DNA of 7,551 nt from JBCDBY01 sp039182715 (lineage in GTDB: Bacteria > Planctomycetota > PLA2), in assembly GCA_039182715.1 (NCBI GenBank), contig JBCDBY010000230.1, positions 1-7,551 on the forward strand, written 5' to 3'. Of the stretch, positions 1 through 6,167 are shown in pieces. The stretch's first letter is position 1, and each line of letters starts with the position of its first letter. A program made the position numbers and the translations under genes. A model generated the notes under the pieces. The model did not search any database and was not told where the DNA came from. It saw only the letters and a program-made list of their open reading frames with translations.

Positions 1-1508
1 CGCACGCCGGCGTGCGCCGCCAACCCGCCGACCTCGAGGATGAGCGCGACCTCGCCCTCGCCGAGCGTCGTCGCGCCGCCGTAGTAGGGCAGCCGGTCGA
101 GCGGCGAGCCGAGCGGCTTCACGACGATCTCCTGCGTGTCGAGAATGCGGTCGACGAACAGCCCGTAGCGGCGCCCATCCGCCTCGAGCACCGCCAGCGC
201 CGCGCCGCCCGTCTCCGTCGAGGGAATGCCGAGTTCCTCGTCGAGCACGAAGACCGGCAGCAGCCGGCCGCGCAGCCGATAGACCGGCGCGTCGTGGAGA
301 CGCTCCAGCTCGCGTCGTCCGCGCACGCGCAGCATCTCGCGCAAATGGCGCTGCGGGATGACGAACCGCTGGCCGCCGCACGCCACGACGATGCCGGGCA
401 CGATCGCCAGCGTGAGCGGCAGGCGCACGCGCACGGTCGTGCCCTCGCCGTGCACGCTCTCGATCTCGACCCGTCCGCCCAGGCGCTCGACGTTGTCCCG
501 CACGACGTCCATGCCGACGCCGCGCCCGGAAATGCGGGAGACCTCGTCCGCCGTCGTCAGGCCGGGCTCGAAGACGAGGTCGAGCACTCGCTCCGGCACC
601 GGCAGGCCGGCGTCGCGCCCGCGCTCCGCCAGCTTGCGCCGGTCGATGCCGCGACCGTCGTCGCGCACCTCCAGGACCACCTGGCTGCCCGACTGGAAGG
701 CCGCCAGCGTGACCGTGCCGCGGCGCTCGATGCCGTGGTCGATCGCGTTGCGCAGCAGATGGGTGAGGGGATCGGTCATCGTCTCGAGAATCGAGCGGTC
801 GAGCTCCGTCTCGTCGCCGCTCGTGACGAGGTCGATCTCCTTGCCCAGCTCGCTCGCGAGATCGCGCACGAGTCGCGGCATGCGCTCGAAGAGGCGGCCG
901 ACCGGATCCATGCGCGCGTGCATGACCGCTTCCTGCAGCCGCGTCGTCAGGCGATCGAGCTCGCGGCGCGCCGCGCGGCGCTCCGACTCCTGGTGTCCTT
1001 CGATCTGCGTTCGCACCACGCGGTTGCGCATCAGGACCAGCTCGCCGACCAGGTTCATCATCGTGTCGAGCAGTTCGGTATCGACGCGCACGGTGTGCGA
1101 CTCGACGCGCGCCGGCGCCGGCGCGGCGGCCTCGACCGGCTCGCCCGCCTCCAGCGCGGCGATCAGCTCGCCGTCCTCGCCGGGCGCCTCGCCCTCGCCG
1201 CGCCCGATCCACTCGAGCTGCACGCGCAACACGTCGACCGTGCGCAACAGCAGCGTCGCGACCGGCCCGCGGAAGGCGACGTCGCCGTCGCGCAGGCGCG
1301 CCAGCAGCGACTCGGCGGCATGCGCGATCTTCTCCAGCCGCGGGAGCGCGAGGAATCCGCAGTTGCCCTTGATCGTGTGCAGCGCGCGGTAGGCGCTGTC
1401 GATCAGCTCCGACTGCTCCGGCTCCTTCTCGAGCGACACCAGGTCGACTTCGAGCCGCGCGAGGTGTTCGAAGCTCTCCTCCAGGAACTCCCGGAGCAGG
1501 GCGTCTAT
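1..1508 (-). CDS. cheA: CheA-type chemotaxis histidine kinase, 3' end outside window
   Basis: Cytoplasmic chemotaxis sensor kinase that autophosphorylates on a His in its Hpt domain under receptor control and passes phosphate to response regulators. Reading the minus strand from 1508, about 502 residues are visible with no stop before the edge. In order: an Hpt (P1) domain with the phospho-acceptor motif HTIKGNCGF (His codon 1377-1379, residue 44); a short Pro/Ala/Glu linker; the dimerisation domain with MNLVGELVLMRN; the ATPase domain with N box HLLRNAIDHG (about 727-762), G1 box DDGRGID (about 642-663) and G2 box GRGVGMDVV (501-527); then a CheW-like P5 domain reaching the edge. No P2 CheY-binding domain separates P1 from P3, so this is a compact CheA. 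No ATG exists at the N-terminus. The start chosen is ATA at 1508-1506, seven bases after GGAGG and giving the family-typical beginning (M)DALLREFLEES; GTG at 1523-1521 is the alternative. It overlaps the receptor stop and should be co-translated with it. Function is certain; the start is not. Confidence 0.95.
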   Translation of the reverse strand, partial: MDALLREFLEESFEHLARLEVDLVSLEKEPEQSELIDSAYRALHTIKGNCGFLALPRLEKIAHAAESLLARLRDGDVAFRGPVATLLLRTVDVLRVQLEWIGRGEGEAPGEDGELIAALEAGEPVEAAAPAPARVESHTVRVDTELLDTMMNLVGELVLMRNRVVRTQIEGHQESERRAARRELDRLTTRLQEAVMHARMDPVGRLFERMPRLVRDLASELGKEIDLVTSGDETELDRSILETMTDPLTHLLRNAIDHGIERRGTVTLAAFQSGSQVVLEVRDDGRGIDRRKLAERGRDAGLPVPERVLDLVFEPGLTTADEVSRISGRGVGMDVVRDNVERLGGRVEIESVHGEGTTVRVRLPLTLAIVPGIVVACGGQRFVIPQRHLREMLRVRGRRELERLHDAPVYRLRGRLLPVFVLDEELGIPSTETGGAALAVLEADGRRYGLFVDRILDTQEIVVKPLGSPLDRLPYYGGATTLGEGEVALILEVGGLAAHAGV

Positions 1509-3043
1509 GACGTTTCCTCCCACGCGTATGCCGGTTGCGCGATCTCCTGCGCGATCGTCTTCTCCGGCTCCTCGTAGGTGAAGCGCGCCACGAGGCTCTC
1601 CAGCTCCGCCGCCATCTGCGCCAGCTCGCCCGCGGCGCGGCGCGTCTCGGCGACGCCGGCGGCGGTCATGCGCGCGGCATCCGCGACGCCGCCCATGGAG
1701 CTGGTGATGTCGGTCGAGCTGCGCGCCGCCTCGACGACGTTCTTGCCGATCTCGTTCGTGGTGAGCGTCTGCTCCTCCATCGCCGTGGCGATCTCCTTCT
1801 GGATGCCGCGGATGTGGTGGATGACCTTGCCGATGCGCTCAATCGCCTGGACCGCTGCGCGCGTGTCGTCCTGGATCGCCTGGATGCGGCGGGCGATGTC
1901 CTCGGTCGCGTTGGCGGTGCCGCGCGCCAGCTCCTTGACCTCGCTTGCCACGACGCCGAAGCCCTTGCCCGATTCGCCCGCGCGCGCCGCCTCGATGGTG
2001 GCGTTGAGCGCGAGTAGGTTGGTCTGCTCCGCGATCGAGTTGATCACCTTCACGACCGCGCCGATCTCGTCGCTCGACGACGCGAGCCGCGCCAGCGTGT
2101 CGCTCGTCGTGCCCGCTTCGCGGACCGCCTTGTCGGCGACGTGCACCGAATCGGAGACGTGCGCCGCGATCTCGCGCGCGCCGTTGTGCAGCTGCTCCGC
2201 CGCCGCGGCGACCTTCTGCAGATTGCCGCTCACCTTCTCCGAGGCGCTGTTGACGATGCTCGCCTGGCCCGAGGTCTCCTCGGCGTTCGAGCTCATCTGC
2301 TCGGAAATCGTCGCCATCTGGTCGCTCGAGGCGCCGAGCAGCCGGGCGTTGCCGGCGATGAGCGCCACGCGATCGCGCTGCGACGCGAGGAACGAGTTGA
2401 ACCACTCGGCGAACTGCCCGATCTCGTCGTCCTGGTCGATACGCATGCCCTGCGTCAGGTCGCCCTCGCCCTCCGCCACTTCGCGCATGCGCGAGGCGAG
2501 ATGGGAGATCGGCCCGGAGATCCAGCGGCGCAGTCGCATCGCGATGACCAGCGCGAGCCCACCGCTCAGCGCGAGCACGATGAGCGTCACCCAGAGATAG
2601 CGGACCGTCTTCGAGTTCATCACCTCGAGACTGGTGCGCACCTGCACCGAGCCGATGGGACGGCCCTGGTGCAGCACCGGGTGGTAGATGGTGAGCGATT
2701 CGTCGTCGCCCCCGTTGCGCCCGTCGTTCCGGAACGTAGTGCCGGCGAAGAGCGCGCCTTCGCGGTCGTGGATGACCGCGGAAATCAGGTGCGGGTCGGC
2801 GCGCAGCGACTCGAGCTGGCGCTCGGCCGCGTCGCGATCGCCCGCCGCCACCTTGGGCCCGACGTTTTTGGCCACGATCTCCGCCATGACCGCCAGCCGC
2901 TCGGTGTACGCGTCGCGGAAGTCCGACTTTTCCGTCAACACGAAGACGACACACGCCACGATCAGGCCGACACAGCCCGGAATCAGGCCGATCATCAGGA
3001 TCTTCTGCCGGATCGGCAGATCTTTCGGATGGGGCATCGACAT
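1505..3043 (-). CDS. Methyl-accepting chemotaxis protein with CHASE8-like sensor domain
   Basis: Inner-membrane chemoreceptor of 512 residues that senses a periplasmic signal and controls the CheA encoded directly downstream. Visible layout: TM1 at about residues 15-36; a periplasmic domain of about 110 residues whose start (IRQK, then MAEIVAKNVGPKV, LESLRADPHLISAVIHD) resembles the CHASE8 sensor family; TM2 at about 149-169; HAMP at about 170-225, including GDLTQ and DDEIGQFAEWFN; and a coiled-coil signalling domain with the hairpin tip EQTNLLALNA at residues 339-348 followed by GFGVVASEVKELA. The C-terminal tail ends WEETS and does not fit the aromatic-x-x-aromatic CheR-binding pentapeptide. 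The open frame reaches up to 3184, but the membrane-anchor start and a GGGAG at 3059-3055 favour ATG 3043-3041; ATG 3037-3035 is possible. The stop TAG (1507-1505) overlaps the cheA start. The ligand is unknown; CHASE8 assignment is from recalled family features. Confidence 0.93.
   Translation of the reverse strand: MSMPHPKDLPIRQKILMIGLIPGCVGLIVACVVFVLTEKSDFRDAYTERLAVMAEIVAKNVGPKVAAGDRDAAERQLESLRADPHLISAVIHDREGALFAGTTFRNDGRNGGDDESLTIYHPVLHQGRPIGSVQVRTSLEVMNSKTVRYLWVTLIVLALSGGLALVIAMRLRRWISGPISHLASRMREVAEGEGDLTQGMRIDQDDEIGQFAEWFNSFLASQRDRVALIAGNARLLGASSDQMATISEQMSSNAEETSGQASIVNSASEKVSGNLQKVAAAAEQLHNGAREIAAHVSDSVHVADKAVREAGTTSDTLARLASSSDEIGAVVKVINSIAEQTNLLALNATIEAARAGESGKGFGVVASEVKELARGTANATEDIARRIQAIQDDTRAAVQAIERIGKVIHHIRGIQKEIATAMEEQTLTTNEIGKNVVEAARSSTDITSSMGGVADAARMTAAGVAETRRAAGELAQMAAELESLVARFTYEEPEKTIAQEIAQPAYAWEETS
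1516..1520 (-). promoter_or_regulatory. Ribosome binding site deciding the cheA start
   Basis: GGAGG on the minus strand lies inside the last codons of the receptor gene and seven bases before the ATA at 1508-1506, which is optimal spacing. The only standard alternative start in frame nearby, GTG at 1523-1521, lies just upstream of this motif and is preceded by no comparable purine-rich sequence. The position therefore argues that initiation takes place at the ATA. Confidence 0.6.
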
Positions 3044-3060
3044 AGGGAGACAGCTCCCTA
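3043..3060. repeat. Perfect inverted repeat over the receptor ribosome binding site and start
   Basis: Read on the minus strand, TAGGGAG-CTGT-CTCCCTA has two perfect 7-base arms and a 4-base loop. The first arm contains the GGGAG that best serves as Shine-Dalgarno for the chemoreceptor, and the second arm ends on the A of its ATG at 3043. In mRNA this could fold into a hairpin that hides the ribosome binding site; in DNA it could be an operator. The pairing is seen directly; either role is inference. Confidence 0.6.
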
Positions 3061-3177
3061 TCGAATGGATCCGGAGGGGTCTTGAGCGGTGTTCTGTCTC
3101 GATACTGAGCGCCGCTAGGTATGTGCCGCGTGACCGCCGCCGAACGGGGGATAGGTTCCCGTTGGGTAGGTGAGTAC
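3044..3177. other. Divergent intergenic region between chemoreceptor and Ser/Thr kinase
   Basis: The 134-base gap separates the start of the minus-strand receptor gene from the start of the plus-strand kinase gene and must hold the promoters for both. I found no convincing -35/-10 pair: TTGAGC at 3082-3087 with GATACT at 3101-3106 has only a 13-base spacer. An upstream ATG at 3121 is in frame with the kinase but lacks a properly placed ribosome binding site. Confidence 0.5.
3168..3172 (+). promoter_or_regulatory. Ribosome binding site of the Ser/Thr kinase gene
   Basis: AGGTG at 3168-3172 ends five bases before the ATG at 3178-3180. The upstream in-frame ATG at 3121 has no such motif at suitable distance, so this site selects the 3178 start. 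Confidence 0.6.
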
Positions 3178-5541
3178 ATGACACGAGAGGTCAGCCAGCA
3201 GATCCGGCAGCAGCCGGAGATTTTCGTACGCGAGTTCCTGCGTCTCATGGACGAGGGGTGGGAGCCCGACCTGGAGGAGTACCTGCACCGCGTTCCGACG
3301 TCGGTGCGCGAGGAGGTCTTCCGGCAACTCGACGGGGAGCTCGAACAGCGAAACGAGCTGTCCTGGGAGGTCGAGAAGGAACAAGAGGAGTTGGCGGAAC
3401 CGGAGAGCGAACCGCCTCCGTCCGAGGAGGAGTTCGCGGTGGTGGTGCGTGGCGCCGACCAGTTCGAGCTCGACCCGGATGCCGAGACGGTCACGCGGGT
3501 CGATCCGGAGGCGGTGTTCGAACCGGAGCCCGAGCCCGAGCCCGAGCCCGAACCCGAACCGGAAGCCGAAGCCGAAGCCGAAGCCGAAGCCGAAGCCGAA
3601 GCGGAACCGGAGCCCTCATGGCCGGAGCTGGAGGGTTTCCGCTTCGAGAAGGAGCTCGGTCACGGCACGCTCGGCGTCGCCTACCGCGCGTGGGACGAAC
3701 ACACGCGCCGCTCCGTGGTCCTGAAGGTCGCGGACGACGAGGTCCCCGACCGCGTGCTCGAACGCGCCCGCAAGGAGGCGAAGAAGGCGGCCGATGCGGG
3801 GATCCCCGGCATCGTCGGCTTCGAGAAGCGCATCGGGCACGTGCTGATGACGCCGGAGATCGACGGCGTGCCGATCCACACCTCGACCCACGGCATCGAG
3901 CCGATGGTGGCGCTCGCGCGGTTGCTCGACGAGGCGCACCGTGCGGGTCTGGCGCATCTCGACCTGAAGCCCAACAACGTGCTGGTGACGCCGGAGGGCG
4001 CCGTCGTGGTGCTCGACTTCGGCGTGGCCGCGCACGCGCCGCTCGCCGGCCTGCCGCACTTCGAGTCGCCCGAACACGCCAACCGGTTGCGCATGGAGGC
4101 GTCGGCCGACGTCTGGTCGTTCGGCGTGCTCTTCTACCGCGTGCTGACCGGCAAGCTGCCCTTCCCCGGCGGCGCCGCGGAGAAGATCCGCGCGCGCATC
4201 GAGGAGGCGGAGCCCACGCCGCCCCGCATGCACGACGACTCGATCGCGCCGGAGCTGCAGGACATCGTGCTGAGCTGCCTGACGCGCCGCGCCAACGAGC
4301 GTCCGACCATGGCCGAGGTCGCTGGGGAGCTGGAGCGCTTCCAGTCCGGCCGCCCGGTCCGCATGCGCCCGCGCTACTACCGCGACGTGCTGCGTCGCCG
4401 CGTGCGCGACGTGACGACCGAGGTGCGTGCGTGGCGTGCGCAGGGTCTTGCCCGCGTCCATGAAACGGAGCAGCTCGAGGCGATCTGCCGGCGCATCCTG
4501 GCGCGCGAGGAGCACTGGACCCACGATGCGCAGCGGGCCCCGCGCGGCGCGCGCCTCGCCGGCGTCGGCGTCACCCTGTTCGTGCTCGCGTCGCTGCTTT
4601 CGCTGCGCTTCGGGTTGGCGCATCTTTCTCCCGCGGCGTGGATCGCTCCGCTCGTCGGCAGCATCGCGCTGCTGGTCGCCGGCGCCGTGCTCGCCGTTCG
4701 CGAAACGCGCGCGCTGGCCACGCCGCTGCTGCTCGGCGGCCTCGCCGGCCTCGTGCCCGCGCTCGCCGCGATGTGCCAGGGCATCGAGCTGCTCACCGGG
4801 CACGCCCTCGCCTTCCCCGGCCTGGCGTGGCTGCAGCTCGCCGCCGCCGCCGGCGCCGGACTGCTCGGCTCGATCGGGCTGCTCGCGTGGCGTCGCGAAG
4901 TCGCGTTCGCGTGGACGACCTGTTTCGCGGTGGTGCTGACGCTGACGGCTTCCTTCGGCGTCTTCTCCTTCTTCGGGATCGGCGCCGCGTCGCTGCTGCC
5001 GCTGGCCGGCCTGCTCGCCGTCTCGCGCCAGTTCGACGTGCACGATCGCTTCGGCTGGGCGCGCCCGTTCTTCTGGACCGGCCTCGCCTCGCTGCTGGTC
5101 GTGCCGGTCGCGGCCGCCTTCCTGCCGGTCTCCCCGGTCCCCGCCGCGCTTTCCATCGCGGCGTTCGGCGCCGTGCTCCTCGGCGTGGCGTTCGGGTTCG
5201 CCCGGACCGAGTCGCACGCGTGGCGCTCGACGGCGCGTGTTCTCGACGTCGTGGCGCCCGGGCTGTTGGTCGGCGGGCTCTGCCTGCACGCGACGATGAC
5301 GCGCGCGCCGGTCGACTGGCTCTTCCCGCTCGCCGCCTCCATCGCCCTGCTGGCGCACGGCATTCTGCTGCGCGCCCGCATCTCCTACGTCTGGGGTCTG
5401 ATCGGGGTCTTCGTCACGGCGGCGCTGCCGGGTCTGACCGGGCTCGTCACGCCGTGGACCTACACGATCGTGCTCGGCGCCCTGGGGCTCGCGTCGGCGG
5501 CGGTGTTTACCTGGGGTACCCGCCCGCGGCGAGCGCCTTAA
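3178..5541 (+). CDS. Membrane-anchored Hanks-type Ser/Thr protein kinase with polytopic C-terminus
   Basis: Predicted protein kinase of 787 residues; substrates unknown. Residues 1-60 are charged and helical, with PDLEEYLHRVP followed by a helix, a pattern I associate with the N-termini of planctomycete-type Ser/Thr kinases. Residues 115-146 form an acidic Glu-Pro then Glu-Ala spacer. The kinase domain spans about 153-393: glycine loop G161-H-G-T-L-G166, lysine K183 in VVLKV, likely alpha-C E200, catalytic loop H260-L-D-L-K-P-N-N267, D280-F-G, S297-P-E, D311-VWSFG and R375. The catalytic residues are present, so activity is plausible, but HRD reads HLD (non-RD), the P+1 GTP motif reads GLP, and there is no Thr or Ser between DFG and SPE. 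A basic segment (395-460) leads to about 11-12 hydrophobic helices from residue 462 to the end, with no recognisable extracellular sensor domain. It is transcribed divergently from the receptor-cheA pair. Its 3' end overlaps the convergent cytochrome fragment by 35 bases. Confidence 0.92.
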   Translation: MTREVSQQIRQQPEIFVREFLRLMDEGWEPDLEEYLHRVPTSVREEVFRQLDGELEQRNELSWEVEKEQEELAEPESEPPPSEEEFAVVVRGADQFELDPDAETVTRVDPEAVFEPEPEPEPEPEPEPEAEAEAEAEAEAEAEPEPSWPELEGFRFEKELGHGTLGVAYRAWDEHTRRSVVLKVADDEVPDRVLERARKEAKKAADAGIPGIVGFEKRIGHVLMTPEIDGVPIHTSTHGIEPMVALARLLDEAHRAGLAHLDLKPNNVLVTPEGAVVVLDFGVAAHAPLAGLPHFESPEHANRLRMEASADVWSFGVLFYRVLTGKLPFPGGAAEKIRARIEEAEPTPPRMHDDSIAPELQDIVLSCLTRRANERPTMAEVAGELERFQSGRPVRMRPRYYRDVLRRRVRDVTTEVRAWRAQGLARVHETEQLEAICRRILAREEHWTHDAQRAPRGARLAGVGVTLFVLASLLSLRFGLAHLSPAAWIAPLVGSIALLVAGAVLAVRETRALATPLLLGGLAGLVPALAAMCQGIELLTGHALAFPGLAWLQLAAAAGAGLLGSIGLLAWRREVAFAWTTCFAVVLTLTASFGVFSFFGIGAASLLPLAGLLAVSRQFDVHDRFGWARPFFWTGLASLLVVPVAAAFLPVSPVPAALSIAAFGAVLLGVAFGFARTESHAWRSTARVLDVVAPGLLVGGLCLHATMTRAPVDWLFPLAASIALLAHGILLRARISYVWGLIGVFVTAALPGLTGLVTPWTYTIVLGALGLASAAVFTWGTRPRRAP
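3520..3615 (+). repeat. In-frame hexanucleotide repeat encoding a Glu-Pro / Glu-Ala spacer
   Basis: Within the kinase gene, a block of GAG/GAA-CCN units (four exact GAGCCC copies at 3526-3549) passes into six exact GAAGCC copies at 3562-3597 and then degenerate copies. The product is alternating Glu-Pro and then Glu-Ala between the N-terminal helical segment and the kinase domain, probably a stiff, strongly acidic linker. Since each unit is two codons, gain or loss of copies keeps the frame. Confidence 0.9.
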
Positions 5542-5872
5542 GGCCCAGCCGCGCGCTGCGTGCCGCGTCGTAGGCGCGCGTCGGATCGACCGACGCGCGT
5601 AGTTCGGCGTACGCGCTGCGATAGGCGTCGCCGTCGCGGGTGGGCGCGAGCACGTCGACCGCGAAGACGAGCTGCTGCATGAGTCGTCGCGGTGCGGTCC
5701 GGATCATCTCGTGCCCGAACCTGAGCAGCAGGTTGGCGCGCGCGCGGTCGACGTCCACCGCAGCGAGCGGGAGCGCTCCGGGCTTGCCCGGCGCCTTGCG
5801 CCACTCGTAGACGGTGTCCTGGTAGATCGGGTGGTGGCAGGCGTAGCAGTCGAAGACGCTGAACTTCGGCCA
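5507..5872 (-). pseudogene. Cytochrome c554-like multiheme cytochrome, C-terminal fragment lacking its 5' part
   Basis: C-terminal part of a periplasmic c-type cytochrome. The frame reads WPKF then FDCYACHH (haem site CYACHH at 5831-5848), then YEWRKAPGKPG, then about 90 helical residues ending GGYPR and TAA. This order (WP-x-F, DCYACHH, a W-R-x-x-PGxP stretch) is what I recall from the C-terminal end of cytochrome c554-like proteins of about 400-500 residues that carry several more CXXCH sites upstream. None is present here. The frame stays open to 6097, but beyond 5872 it is antisense to the plus-strand haem protein and shows no cytochrome features, signal peptide or credible start. The gene therefore appears cut between 5873 and 5921. 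The stop lies inside the 3' end of the convergent kinase gene. Family is fairly clear; whether it is a real pseudogene or an assembly product is open. Confidence 0.7.
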
Positions 5873-5873
5873 A

Positions 5874-6167
5874 GTGCGACGGGCGTGGGCGGCGCTCTTC
5901 GACGAGACGCGGGGGCGCGGTTGCCTCTTCTGCCACGAGATGGAGAATGACCGCATCGTGGTCCCGGACATTCCCACTTCGTGGCAGACCAAGGCGCGTT
6001 TCGACCATCGACCGCACGTCTCGATGCGCTGTGAGCAATGCCACGACATGTCGACCAACACGGTGGCGAGCGAGCTGCGGCTCCCGGGCATCGCCACGTG
6101 TCGGGAGTGCCACAGCGCGTCGATGGCGAAGTCGAGCTGCGAAACCTGCCACCCGTATCACCGGTGA
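5874..6167 (+). CDS. Tetrahaem cytochrome c C-terminal fragment, probably 5'-truncated
   Basis: From GTG at 5874 the frame gives 97 residues with four haem-binding CXXCH sites: CLFCH (residue 17), CEQCH (53), CRECH (76) and CETCH (89). Between the first two sites is a His-rich RFDHRPH that may supply distal ligands. The layout, with LPGIATCRECH and a terminal CETCHPYHR, resembles the C-terminal end of larger periplasmic cytochrome c3-type proteins. Cytochromes c need a Sec signal peptide for haem attachment outside the cytoplasm; none is encoded and no ribosome binding site precedes the GTG. The frame is open back only to a TAG at 5844-5846. I therefore read this as a 3' fragment whose homology begins at or before 5922. 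Its TGA overlaps the acetyltransferase ATG as TGATG. The haem sites are certain, the start is doubtful. Confidence 0.75.
   Translation: MRRAWAALFDETRGRGCLFCHEMENDRIVVPDIPTSWQTKARFDHRPHVSMRCEQCHDMSTNTVASELRLPGIATCRECHSASMAKSSCETCHPYHR

Noticed and set aside
1505..1522. Receptor C-terminus AWEETS as a CheR-binding pentapeptide (NWETF type)
   Set aside because: The required aromatic residue three positions after the Trp is Thr, so the motif is not met.
12..1577. Long open frames on the plus strand (about 520 and 340 residues)
   Set aside because: They are antisense to the clear CheA and receptor genes. Their translations are Arg/Ala/Asp-rich, with no recognisable domain, as expected from GC-rich antisense frames.
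3121..3177. Upstream ATG giving the Ser/Thr kinase 19 more residues
   Set aside because: It has no suitably spaced ribosome binding site, while AGGTG precedes the ATG at 3178; the extra residues show no features.
3520..3615. Short tandem repeats as a CRISPR-like or non-coding array
   Set aside because: The units are six bases, contiguous and in frame with the kinase; there are no spacers.
1839..5381. Large minus-strand and shifted plus-strand open frames across the receptor and kinase genes
   Set aside because: All are compositionally biased shadows (Arg/Ser/Pro-rich), while the competing frames contain intact chemoreceptor and kinase motifs.
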